Positions 7,461 to 14,407 of a DNA stretch of 22,539 nt are shown one piece after another; position 1 is the stretch's first letter, and each line of letters starts with the position of its first letter. The stretch spans positions 1-22,539 of the forward strand of contig URNP01000022.1 in NCBI GenBank assembly GCA_900549225.1. The letters run 5' to 3'. The translations under genes and the position numbers were made by a program. Below the pieces are notes generated by a model. That model was not told the origin of the DNA. It made no database searches and saw only the letters and a program-made list of their open reading frames with translations. The DNA comes from an uncultured Eubacteriales bacterium (GTDB lineage Bacteria; Bacillota; Clostridia; Christensenellales; CAG-917).

Positions 7461-7856
7461 ATGACTGATCCAATTGCAGATATGCTTACAAGAATTAGAA
7501 ATGCCTTGACCGCAAAGCACGAAACGGTTGAAGTTCCGGCGAGCAAAATCAAGGTGGCAATCGCAGAAATCCTCGTGAAAGAAGGTTACGTAAAAGGTTT
7601 TGAGGTCGTTGACGGCGCTGTGCAAAACAATATCGTTATCACGCTCAAATACGCTCCCGTCAAGGGACAAAAGGTCGTCACCGGTCTTAAGAGAGTTTCG
7701 ACACCCGGTCTTCGCGTCTACGCAGGTGTGGACAATCTTCCCAAGGTTCTCAACGGAATGGGTATCGCAATCCTTTCCACTTCCAAGGGTATCCTCACCG
7801 ATAAGGAAGCGAAAGCACAGCACGTCGGCGGCGAAGTGCTTGCATACGTTTGGTAA
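7461..7856 (+). CDS. rpsH: 30S ribosomal protein S8
   Basis: The 131-residue product begins MTDPIADMLTRIRNAL and ends STSKGILTDKEAKAQHVGGEVLAYVW, both diagnostic of S8. S8 binds the central domain of 16S rRNA. In E. coli it also represses the spc operon through a site near L5; I did not identify such a site here. It follows rpsZ by 15 bases with GAGGAGG upstream. Confidence 0.98.
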   Translation: MTDPIADMLTRIRNALTAKHETVEVPASKIKVAIAEILVKEGYVKGFEVVDGAVQNNIVITLKYAPVKGQKVVTGLKRVSTPGLRVYAGVDNLPKVLNGMGIAILSTSKGILTDKEAKAQHVGGEVLAYVW

Positions 7857-7867
7857 GGAGGCGCACT

Positions 7868-8410
7868 ATGTCAAGAATCGGTAGAGCACCTATTGCCATT
7901 CCGCAAGGTGTTACAGTTGATATCAACAACAACCTCGTTACAGTGAAAGGTCCTCTCGGCACTCTTTCTCAAAAGGTTGACAAATCCATCGACGTCAAAG
8001 TCGAGGACGGACACGTTCTTTGCACTCGTCATTCCGACGACAAAGATCATCGCGCATTGCACGGACTTTCCCGCGCTCTCATCCACAATATGGTGGTCGG
8101 AGTTACGAAAGGTTTTGAAAAGAGCCTCATCGTCAACGGCGTCGGTTACAAGGTCACGCTTTCGGGCGCAAACAAGATGACCCTCAATATCGGATTCTCT
8201 CATCCCGTTGAGTTCACCGCTCCCGATGGAATCACTTTTGCGCAACCGCAACCCCTCGAAATCGTCGTTAAGGGCATTGACCGCCAACTCGTCGGTCAGA
8301 CTGCTGCAACCATCAAGGCTATCAAACCGGTTGAACCGTATCACAACTACGGCATTCACTACAAGGATGAGACCGTCATCCACAAGGTCGGCAAGAGAGC
8401 CACGAAGTAA
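7868..8410 (+). CDS. rplF: 50S ribosomal protein L6
   Basis: The 180-residue protein starts MSRIGRAPIAIPQGVTV and has the duplicated L6 fold, ending with PYHNYGIHYKDETVIHKVGKRATK. L6 binds 23S rRNA near the sarcin-ricin loop, where the translation GTPases dock. I use the ATG at 7868, which follows AAGGAGG (7855-7861). A TTG 18 bases earlier in the same frame lies inside the rpsH end and the ribosome binding site, so it is not the start. Confidence 0.98.
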   Translation: MSRIGRAPIAIPQGVTVDINNNLVTVKGPLGTLSQKVDKSIDVKVEDGHVLCTRHSDDKDHRALHGLSRALIHNMVVGVTKGFEKSLIVNGVGYKVTLSGANKMTLNIGFSHPVEFTAPDGITFAQPQPLEIVVKGIDRQLVGQTAATIKAIKPVEPYHNYGIHYKDETVIHKVGKRATK

Positions 8411-8422
8411 TTGAGGTGAAGT

Positions 8423-8791
8423 ATGATAAGCAAAAAAGATAAAAACGCAGATAGAATCATCCGTCACGCAAGAGTGAGAAAGAAAGTCAGCGGCACTGCC
8501 CAAAGACCTCGTCTTTGCGTGTACAGAAGCACAAACCATATCTATGCTCAAGTTATCGACGACGTGAAGGGCAACACCCTTTGCGCTGCATCCGACCTCG
8601 AAAAAGCAATTGCGGCTCAAACCGCAGAGCTTTCCAAGAGCGAAGTTGCAAAAGTCGTCGGCAAGGCAATTGCTGAAAAGGCTCAGGCAATCGGCATCAA
8701 AGAAGTCGTGTTCGACAGAGGCGGCTATCTTTACACCGGCAGAGTTCAAGCTCTCGCCGACGGCGCAAGAGAAGCCGGTCTTGAGTTTTAA
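8423..8791 (+). CDS. rplR: 50S ribosomal protein L18
   Basis: The 122-residue protein has the basic N-terminus (RIIRHARVRKKVSGTAQRPRLCVYRS) and the C-terminal VVFDRGGYLYTGRVQALADGAREAGLEF typical of L18. With L5 it binds 5S rRNA and attaches it to the large subunit. It begins 12 bases after rplF with a weaker site, TGAGGTGA. Confidence 0.98.
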   Translation: MISKKDKNADRIIRHARVRKKVSGTAQRPRLCVYRSTNHIYAQVIDDVKGNTLCAASDLEKAIAAQTAELSKSEVAKVVGKAIAEKAQAIGIKEVVFDRGGYLYTGRVQALADGAREAGLEF

Positions 8792-8802
8792 TCGGAGGAA
8801 TT

Positions 8803-9321
8803 ATGGCAGAAAATCGTGATAGAAGAAACGATAGAAACAGAGAAGAGAACGATGGTTTGAACAAGAAACTCATCGCTGTCAACCGCGTCACAAAGACCAC
8901 CAAGGGCGGCAAGAACATGCGCTTCTCCGCACTCGTAGTCGTCGGCGACGGCAACGGCAAAGTCGGTCTCGGCATGGGCAAAGCGGCTGAAGTTCCCGAA
9001 GCAATCGAGAAAGCAACGCAAGACGCAAAGCGCAACCTCGTGACTGTTTCTTTGAAAGGCAACACAATTCCTCATGCAACGACGGGCAAGTTCGGTCGTG
9101 GTCAAGTTCTTCTCCTTCCTGCCGAAGAAGGTACCGGCGTCATCGCGGGCGGTGCAGTCCGTATGGTGCTCGAAACCGCAGGCGTGAAGGACATCAGAAC
9201 CAAATCCCTCGGCTCTAACAACCCCATCAACAGCGCAAAAGCAACGCTCGAAGGTCTCGTTGGTCTTCGCAACGCCGAGCAAATCGCGCAACTTCGCGGC
9301 GTAGACGTCGTGGCTGACTAA
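8803..9321 (+). CDS. rpsE: 30S ribosomal protein S5
   Basis: The 172-residue S5 shows the N-terminal double-stranded-RNA-binding-like domain (LIAVNRVTKTTKGGKNMRFSALVVVGDGNG) and the C-terminal domain with PAEEGTGVIAGGAVRMVLE. S5 lies at the mRNA entry tunnel with S3 and S4 and affects decoding accuracy and spectinomycin response. The first 20 residues are a highly charged leader (MAENRDRRNDRNREENDG), common in Bacillota. TCGGAGG sits immediately after the rplR stop. Confidence 0.98.
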   Translation: MAENRDRRNDRNREENDGLNKKLIAVNRVTKTTKGGKNMRFSALVVVGDGNGKVGLGMGKAAEVPEAIEKATQDAKRNLVTVSLKGNTIPHATTGKFGRGQVLLLPAEEGTGVIAGGAVRMVLETAGVKDIRTKSLGSNNPINSAKATLEGLVGLRNAEQIAQLRGVDVVAD

Positions 9322-9335
9322 TCGGGAGGTATACT

Positions 9336-9545
9336 ATGGCAAAGAAAGCGGCTGCAAAAGCAGAAGTTAAAATGATCAAAGTTACTCTCGTTAAGAGCGC
9401 AAACGGCATCCTCAAAAACCAAAAAGCAAACCTCGAAGCAATGGGATTGCATAAAATCGGCAATTCCAGAACCTTCGTTGACGACGCTTGCGTGAGAGGA
9501 AAGATCGCAAAAGTTTCTCACCTTGTCAAGGTTGAGGAAGCGTGA
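9336..9545 (+). CDS. rpmD: 50S ribosomal protein L30
   Basis: The 69-residue product carries the L30 pattern IKVTLVKSANGILKNQKANLEAMGLHKIG and ends KIAKVSHLVKVEEA. About ten Ala/Lys-rich residues at the N-terminus (MAKKAAAKAEVK) extend it beyond the usual 59. The ATG has CGGGAGGTATACT upstream, so the extension is likely real. L30 binds 23S and 5S rRNA contacts in the large subunit. Confidence 0.96.
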   Translation: MAKKAAAKAEVKMIKVTLVKSANGILKNQKANLEAMGLHKIGNSRTFVDDACVRGKIAKVSHLVKVEEA

Positions 9546-9555
9546 GGAGGAGCAT

Positions 9556-10002
9556 ATGAATATTCAAGATCTTAAACCTGCAGAGGGCGCAAGAACCAGC
9601 ACCAAGAGAATTGGTCGCGGCATCGGCTCCGGTATGGGTAAAACATCTACTCGTGGACATAAAGGTCAATGGGCAAGAAGCGGCGGCGGCGTTCGTCCCA
9701 ACTTCGAAGGCGGCCAAATGCCGATGACCAGAAGACTTCCGAAGATCGGTTTCAACAACAAGAGATTCGCCCACGTCTACAACACGGTCAACATCGACGT
9801 TTTCAACAGATTTGAAGACGGAGCAGTTGTCGGTATCGATGAGCTTGTCGCAAGCGGTATCATCAAGAAAGTCGAAGCATACGGACTCAAAGTCCTCGGA
9901 AACGGCGAACTTGAAAAGAAACTTACGATCAAAGCCAACAAATTCACCGCGTCTGCAATGCAAAAAATCGAAAAGGCAGGCGGCACAGCAGAGGTGCTAT
10001 AA
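9556..10002 (+). CDS. rplO: 50S ribosomal protein L15
   Basis: The 148-residue protein begins MNIQDLKPAEGARTSTKRIGRGIGSGMGKTSTRGHKGQ, the Gly/Arg-rich extended arm of L15 that penetrates the large subunit. I use the ATG at 9556, which follows GAGGAGG (9544-9550); an upstream in-frame start at 9523 lies within rpmD and has no site. The TAA overlaps the secY ATG by one base (TAATG), so L15 and SecY are probably translationally coupled. Confidence 0.97.
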   Translation: MNIQDLKPAEGARTSTKRIGRGIGSGMGKTSTRGHKGQWARSGGGVRPNFEGGQMPMTRRLPKIGFNNKRFAHVYNTVNIDVFNRFEDGAVVGIDELVASGIIKKVEAYGLKVLGNGELEKKLTIKANKFTASAMQKIEKAGGTAEVL

Positions 10003-11327
10003 TGTTTGAGACACTCAAAAACGCATTCAAGTCGAAGGAAATAAGAGTGAAGATATTTATTACCCTCGCTCTTATCCTCGTCTACAGAATCGGATGCTAT
10101 ATCCCCATCCCGACATTTAACATGGCGGCTATGCAGAGTTCGACGGCATTCAATTCCGACTTTCTCAGCATCCTTAACGTCATAACGGGCGGTTCAATGC
10201 AGAACGCAACGTTGTTTGCTCTTGGCGTGTTGCCGTTTATCAACTCGTCAATCATCATGCAACTTCTTGCGCTCGTCATTCCCGCGCTCGAAAAAATGTC
10301 GAAAGAAGGCGAAGAAGGCAGAAAGAAACTCACTCAAATCACGAGAATCGTTGCCGTGGTGCTCGCAGTCGTGCAAGCAATCGGTATCGTCGTGGCCTTC
10401 AAGAGTTACTTCCTCAACGTGTTCTCCTTCGAAGAGGGTGCGGATAATCCCATTCTGACTATGGCTCTAACGATAGTTCTTCTCGTTGCGGGCAGCGTTA
10501 TGGTTATGTGGCTGAGTGAAAGAATCACCGAATACGGTATCGGCAACGGTACTTCCATCATCATCTTTATCGGTATTCTTTCAACCGCAGGTACGACCAT
10601 GGCAGAGTCCTTCAAACTCGTCGGAGAGAACTGGACGTATATCTGGAACATCATCGGATTCATTATCCTCGTCGTTGCAGTGCTTACGTTTATCGTCTTT
10701 ATGGACGGCGCAGAGAGAAGAATCACGGTGCAGTACTCCAAACAAATCAAGGGCAACAAGATGTACGGCGGTCAATCCACCTATATCCCCATCCGCGTCA
10801 ACGGTAGCGGCGTTATGCCTATCATTTTCGCATCGTCCTTGCTTATGTTCCCGCAAATGATCATACAACTCTTCTTCAGCACTACCGAAGCGGCAAGTTG
10901 GTACGCTCGTTATATGGGAAGCGGCACTGCAGTCTACTACGTCCTTTTGGCATTGTTCATTCTCGGATTTAGTTATTTCTACGCTCAAATCCAGTTCAAT
11001 CCCGAAGACGTATCCAAAAACATTCAGCAATACGGCGGATTTATCCCCGGTATAAGAGCGGGTAAGCCGACAAGCGACTTCCTCAAGAAGATCAACAACA
11101 GAATCACGTTCTTCGGAGCAGTGTTCCTTATGTGCTTGTCCCTCATCCCGACATTCTTGTTCAGAGCGCTCGCTATGGGCGACGGAACATGGGCAGCACC
11201 GGCACTTCCGTTTGCAAACTCGTTCTCGGCAACAGGTTTGCTCATCGTCGTGTCCGTCGCGCTCGAACTCAACAAGCAACTCGAATCTCAAATTATGATG
11301 AAGCACTACAAAGGCTTCCTCAAATAA
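10002..11327 (+). CDS. secY: Preprotein translocase subunit SecY
   Basis: The 441-residue membrane protein is SecY, the channel of the Sec translocon that works with SecE, SecG and SecA. Visible features are ten hydrophobic segments, the first at about residues 17-35, the plug-region stretch near NVITGGSMQNATLFALGVLPFINSSI, and the cytoplasmic loop QYGGFIPGIRAGKPT near 345-360 that contacts SecA and the ribosome. The C-terminus MMKHYKGFLK is normal. It is the last gene before a 100-base junction holding a hairpin and the adk promoter, so it probably ends the first transcription unit or is read through into adk. Confidence 0.98.
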   Translation: MFETLKNAFKSKEIRVKIFITLALILVYRIGCYIPIPTFNMAAMQSSTAFNSDFLSILNVITGGSMQNATLFALGVLPFINSSIIMQLLALVIPALEKMSKEGEEGRKKLTQITRIVAVVLAVVQAIGIVVAFKSYFLNVFSFEEGADNPILTMALTIVLLVAGSVMVMWLSERITEYGIGNGTSIIIFIGILSTAGTTMAESFKLVGENWTYIWNIIGFIILVVAVLTFIVFMDGAERRITVQYSKQIKGNKMYGGQSTYIPIRVNGSGVMPIIFASSLLMFPQMIIQLFFSTTEAASWYARYMGSGTAVYYVLLALFILGFSYFYAQIQFNPEDVSKNIQQYGGFIPGIRAGKPTSDFLKKINNRITFFGAVFLMCLSLIPTFLFRALAMGDGTWAAPALPFANSFSATGLLIVVSVALELNKQLESQIMMKHYKGFLK

Positions 11328-11360
11328 GAGAGAAAACGACAAACAAACCCAAATTTTTTG

Positions 11361-11401
11361 CTCGGTGGCTCAAATCGCTTAACGATTTGATTGCCATCGA
11401 G
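11361..11401 (+). other. Long hairpin overlapping the adk promoter
   Basis: CTCGGTGGC (11361-11369) pairs with GCCATCGAG (11393-11401, one G-U pair). TCAAATCG (11370-11377) pairs perfectly with CGATTTGA (11383-11390). The loop is CTTAA, with a two-base TT bulge on the 3-prime side: 17 paired positions in all. No U-tract follows, and the T-run lies before the stem, so it is not a standard intrinsic terminator in either direction. The 3-prime arm includes the -35 box of the adk promoter, so it may act on mRNA ends, on polymerase or as a protein-binding site. Confidence 0.7.
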
Positions 11402-11419
11402 GCGAAAAAGTGCTATAAT
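11391..11419 (+). promoter_or_regulatory. Near-consensus extended -10 promoter for adk
   Basis: TTGCCA (11391-11396) is followed after exactly 17 bases by a perfect TATAAT (11414-11419), and TGC just before it makes an extended -10. The start site, about 7 bases after the -10, falls at about 11425-11428, which is the adk ATG itself. No Shine-Dalgarno sequence lies in the available space. Confidence 0.85.
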
Positions 11420-11427
11420 AAATAATT

Positions 11428-12048
11428 ATGAAAAATATTATATTATTAGGCGCTCCGGGCGCAGGAAAAGGTACGCAAGCGGCAATGATCGCAGAGGAAT
11501 TCAAAGTTCCTCACATCTCAACGGGCGATATCCTCCGTCGCAATATGAAGGAAGGCACGCCTTTGGGACTCAAAGCGAAGGCTTTCGTCGAATCGGGCGG
11601 GCTCGTCCCCGACGAAGTTGTCATCGGCTTGGTTGAAGACAGACTCTCGCAAGAGGATTGCAAAAACGGATATATCCTTGACGGATTCCCCAGAACGATC
11701 GCTCAGGCAGAGGCTCTCGACAAGGTTGCCAGAATCGACCTTGCAATCAACATCGACGTTCCGTTTGAAACCATTATCGACAGACTCGGAGGCAGAAGGG
11801 TTTGCGTGTGCGGAGAAACTTATCACGTTTCTATGCTCAACGGCGAAACGACTTGCAAGCGTTGCGGAAAAGAACTCTTCGTTCGCGACGACGACAAGCC
11901 CGAAACCGTAAAGAACAGATTGAAAGTCTACAGCGACCAGACTCAACCGCTCATCGATTATTATCGTTCGCAAAACAAAGTCGTGGACATCAAAGCCAAC
12001 GGCACGAAAGAAGAAATCTTTGCGGACATAAAGAAGGTGCTTGAATGA
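11428..12048 (+). CDS. adk: Adenylate kinase
   Basis: The enzyme catalyses ATP + AMP = 2 ADP. The P-loop GAPGAGKGTQ is at residues 8-17, the AMP-binding DGFPR motif at 85-89 and the LID at about 123-160. The LID has cysteines for zinc, but in an unusual CxC...CxxC pattern (C126, C128, C143, C146) where relatives usually have CxxC first. Length 206 is a little shorter than the usual 214-217, partly from a shorter LID. Unlike its neighbours it has no Shine-Dalgarno site, and its promoter places the transcript start at the ATG. It overlaps map by four bases (ATGA). Confidence 0.97.
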   Translation: MKNIILLGAPGAGKGTQAAMIAEEFKVPHISTGDILRRNMKEGTPLGLKAKAFVESGGLVPDEVVIGLVEDRLSQEDCKNGYILDGFPRTIAQAEALDKVARIDLAINIDVPFETIIDRLGGRRVCVCGETYHVSMLNGETTCKRCGKELFVRDDDKPETVKNRLKVYSDQTQPLIDYYRSQNKVVDIKANGTKEEIFADIKKVLE

Positions 12049-12782
12049 TTAACATCAAAAGCCCGCATGAAATCGAGTGTATGAGGAAGTCGGGCGCAAT
12101 CCTCAGAGATTGCTTGCTCTTCCTCGGCGACAGAGTGAAACCGGGAGTATCGACAAAACGTCTTGACGAATTTGCTTACGATTATATCAAAAGGCACGAT
12201 TCGACTCCGTCCTTCCTCGGATACGGCGGATTCCCCGGAACGATTTGCGCGTCTATCGACGAAGTTGTCGTTCACGGATTCCCCTCCGAAAGACGACTCA
12301 AAGAAGGCGAGATAATCGGCGTCGACTGCGGACTCGTTTTCAAAGGCTGGCAAGCGGACGCGGCAAGAACCTTCCTCGTGGGCGAAGTCAGCGAAGAAAA
12401 GAAACGCCTCGTCGAAACTACGAGAGAGAGTTTCTTTGAAGGTGTGAAACAGTTTAAGGCAGGCGGACGACTCGGAGATATATCCCACGCGGTGCAGGTT
12501 TACAACGAATCTCGCGGATACGGCGTGGTAAGGTCGATGGTCGGACACGGAATCGGCAGAGAAATGCACGAAGACCCCGCAGTGCCTAACTACGGCAAGG
12601 CAGGACACGGTCCGAAACTCGAAGTGGGTATGGTGCTTGCAATCGAACCGATGGTCAATCTCGGAACGTGGCAAACGCTCGAGGACGGTTGGAAATGCGT
12701 CACTCTCGACGGCAAACCTTCCGCTCACTACGAAAATACTGTTGCTCTGACAGAAAACGGGGCTGAAATACTTACGCTGTGA
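12045..12782 (+). CDS. map: Methionine aminopeptidase, type I
   Basis: The 245-residue enzyme removes the initiator methionine from new proteins. All metal ligands of the pita-bread fold are present with the spacing of the E. coli enzyme: D94, D105, H168, E201 and E230, plus H77. There is no N-terminal zinc-finger extension, so it is the short form. It overlaps adk by four bases and is followed one base later by the KOW gene, so adk-map-KOW-infA look like one translated group. Confidence 0.98.
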   Translation: MINIKSPHEIECMRKSGAILRDCLLFLGDRVKPGVSTKRLDEFAYDYIKRHDSTPSFLGYGGFPGTICASIDEVVVHGFPSERRLKEGEIIGVDCGLVFKGWQADAARTFLVGEVSEEKKRLVETTRESFFEGVKQFKAGGRLGDISHAVQVYNESRGYGVVRSMVGHGIGREMHEDPAVPNYGKAGHGPKLEVGMVLAIEPMVNLGTWQTLEDGWKCVTLDGKPSAHYENTVALTENGAEILTL

Positions 12783-12783
12783 T

Positions 12784-13050
12784 ATGGAACTCGGTCTTAT
12801 CGTTTATTCAAAGGCAGGTCGCGACCAAGGCGCGTATTACGCGGTAGTCGAGGTCGTGGACGAGAATACGGTGAGAATCGCGGACGGAAATCTGCGCCAT
12901 ATCAAAAACGCGAAACTTAAAAACGTAAAACATCTTCAATCTACGGGCGACGTGCTCGAAAAGATTGCGGAAAAACTCAAAAACGGCACGCAGGTGTTTG
13001 ACAAAGAATTGTTCAGCGCACTCCGTTTTTACAACGACAACAACAAATAA
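12784..13050 (+). CDS. KOW-domain RNA-binding protein (L14e/L6e-like)
   Basis: This 88-residue protein begins MELGLIVYSKAGRDQGAYYAVVEVVDENTVRIADG, a KOW-type beta fold like the archaeal/eukaryotic L14e family, followed by a basic stretch (RHIKNAKLKNVKHL) and a helical end. Small genes of this kind sit between map and infA in many Clostridia; their function is not established as far as I know. It is presumed to bind RNA or the ribosome. There is one base between the map stop and this ATG, and no clear GGAGG site (the upstream bases are within map), so expression probably depends on map translation. Confidence 0.9.
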   Translation: MELGLIVYSKAGRDQGAYYAVVEVVDENTVRIADGNLRHIKNAKLKNVKHLQSTGDVLEKIAEKLKNGTQVFDKELFSALRFYNDNNK

Positions 13051-13059
13051 GAGGACTCT

Positions 13060-13278
13060 ATGTCAAAAGAAGACGTTATCGAAACCGAAGGCAAAGTCAT
13101 CGAAGTTTTGCCCAAAACTCAATTCAGAGTGATGCTCACGAACGGACACGAGATTCTTGCATATCTCGGCGGAAAGTTGCGTATCAACAACATTAGAATT
13201 CTCGAAGGCGACAAAGTCAAAATCGAAATGTCGCCCTACGACCTGACAAAAGGCAGAATAATCTACCGCAACAAATAA
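13060..13278 (+). CDS. infA: Translation initiation factor IF-1
   Basis: The 72-residue OB-fold protein begins MSKEDVIETEGKVIEVLPKTQFRVMLTNGHEILAYLGGKLR and ends VKIEMSPYDLTKGRIIYRNK, the full IF-1 signature at the standard length. IF-1 binds the A site of the 30S subunit during initiation. It follows the KOW gene by nine bases with AAGAGGAC as ribosome binding site. Confidence 0.98.
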   Translation: MSKEDVIETEGKVIEVLPKTQFRVMLTNGHEILAYLGGKLRINNIRILEGDKVKIEMSPYDLTKGRIIYRNK

Positions 13279-13329
13279 GGTCATATCGAAACAATATCGA
13301 AAACAAAGGACTCATTCAGGAGGTTAACT

Positions 13330-13446
13330 ATGAAAGTCAGACCCAGCGTCAAGCCTATGTGCGACAAATGCAAAGTTATCAAAAGAAACGGCAGAGTTAT
13401 GGTTATCTGCTCAAAGTATCCCAACCACAAACAACGTCAAGGTTGA
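13330..13446 (+). CDS. rpmJ: 50S ribosomal protein L36, zinc type
   Basis: This 38-residue gene starts MKVRPSVKPMCDKCKVIKRN and ends PNHKQRQG. The zinc ligands C11, C14, C27 and H33 are present. Most bacterial L36 proteins are 37 residues; here one extra residue lies between the third cysteine and the histidine (CSKYPNH against the common CENPKH). CAGGAGGTTAACT immediately upstream is a strong ribosome binding site. It follows infA by 51 bases. It is below the size that automatic gene finders often keep. Confidence 0.97.
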   Translation: MKVRPSVKPMCDKCKVIKRNGRVMVICSKYPNHKQRQG

Positions 13447-13613
13447 TTGATGCGTCGGGCTTTTGACGTTTTGAGGCAATGCTCCGCCTCGGCTCAAAAG
13501 TAAAATTCGGCAAAAAGCGTAGGGCGGCTGGTTGCTCCATTCCAAACTTTTACGGCAACTACCTATGCGTGGCATATATAAAAACACTTTTTTCACTATT
13601 TCGGAGGTAGAAA
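13447..13613 (+). promoter_or_regulatory. Structured leader between rpmJ and rpsM
   Basis: This 167-base spacer is the longest inside the alpha part of the cluster and folds into two two-tier hairpins. The first has outer arms 13460-13466/13494-13500 and inner arms 13473-13477/13486-13490. An alternative pairing is 13469-13475/13493-13499, so the two forms exclude each other. The second has outer arms 13517-13523/13562-13568 (one G-U pair) and inner arms 13531-13535/13555-13559. Neither is followed by a U-tract. TATAAA at 13577-13582 could be a weak -10 but has no good -35. An autoregulatory site for S4 or another protein is possible but only inferred. Confidence 0.5.
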
Positions 13614-13982
13614 ATGGCAAGAATCGCCGGCGTGGATCTTCCGCGCGACAAGAGAGTTGAATACGGACTTACCTACATTTACGGTATCGGCCTTGCAACT
13701 TCTCAAAAGATTTTGAAAGAGACCGGCATCAATCCCGATATTCGCGTCAAGGATTTGAGCGAAGATCAAGTCAGTCTCATTCGTGATTACATCGAACAAC
13801 ATTTGCACGTCGAAGGTGACCTCAAGAGAGAAGTCGGTCTCAATATCAAGAGATTGATGGAAATCGGTTGCTATCGCGGCGTCCGTCACAGAAAAGGACT
13901 TCCCGTACGCGGTCAAAATACGAAACAAAACGCTCGTACGAGAAAAGGTCCAAAGCGCGCAGTCAGCCGCAGCAAGAAATAA
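13614..13982 (+). CDS. rpsM: 30S ribosomal protein S13
   Basis: The 122-residue protein starts MARIAGVDLPRDKRVEYGLTYIYGIG and ends with the basic tail RHRKGLPVRGQNTKQNARTRKG, which reaches towards the A- and P-site tRNAs. S13 forms the B1 bridges to the large subunit with L5. It opens the alpha-operon segment behind TCGGAGG, after the structured spacer. Confidence 0.98.
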   Translation: MARIAGVDLPRDKRVEYGLTYIYGIGLATSQKILKETGINPDIRVKDLSEDQVSLIRDYIEQHLHVEGDLKREVGLNIKRLMEIGCYRGVRHRKGLPVRGQNTKQNARTRKGPKRAVSRSKK

Positions 13983-13994
13983 GGAGGCGCGACT

Positions 13995-14390
13995 ATGGCA
14001 GGTATCGCAAGAAAAGCTATTAAGAAAAGAAAAGATATCAAACGCGTTGAAAAAGGTCAAGTGCATATTCACGCTTCTTTCAACAACACAATCGTTACTA
14101 TCACCGATATGAACGGAAACGCAATCTCCTGGTCTTCCGCAGGCAAACTCAAACTCCGCGGCAGCCGTAAATCCACTCCGTTTGCAGCTCAAATGGTCAG
14201 CGAAGACGCAGCCAAAGTTGCATACGATCAAGGTATGAGAAGCGTTGAAGTCTACGTCAAAGGTCCCGGTCAAGGCAGAGAGAGCGCAATTCGCGCACTC
14301 GCAAACGTCGGTATCGAAGTTACGCTCATTCAAGACGTATCCCCGATTCCTCACAACGGATGCCGTCCGCCCAAGGCGAGAAGACTGTAA
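13995..14390 (+). CDS. rpsK: 30S ribosomal protein S11
   Basis: The 131-residue protein has GQVHIHASFNNTIVTITDMNGNAISWSSAG and ends with the invariant PIPHNGCRPPKARRL. S11 sits on the platform of the small subunit near the E-site codon. It follows rpsM by 12 bases with AAGGAGG. Confidence 0.98.
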   Translation: MAGIARKAIKKRKDIKRVEKGQVHIHASFNNTIVTITDMNGNAISWSSAGKLKLRGSRKSTPFAAQMVSEDAAKVAYDQGMRSVEVYVKGPGQGRESAIRALANVGIEVTLIQDVSPIPHNGCRPPKARRL

Positions 14391-14407
14391 TTAGGAGGAC
14401 TTAAACT

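Noticed and set aside
7850..7867. Upstream TTG start for rplF
   Set aside because: It would add six residues encoded by the rpsH stop region and ribosome binding site; L6 begins MSRIGRAPI.
13279..13329. Tandem ATATCGAAA-type repeat between infA and rpmJ
   Set aside because: Two short, imperfect copies in a 51-base gap; likely chance or slippage and no regulatory meaning visible.
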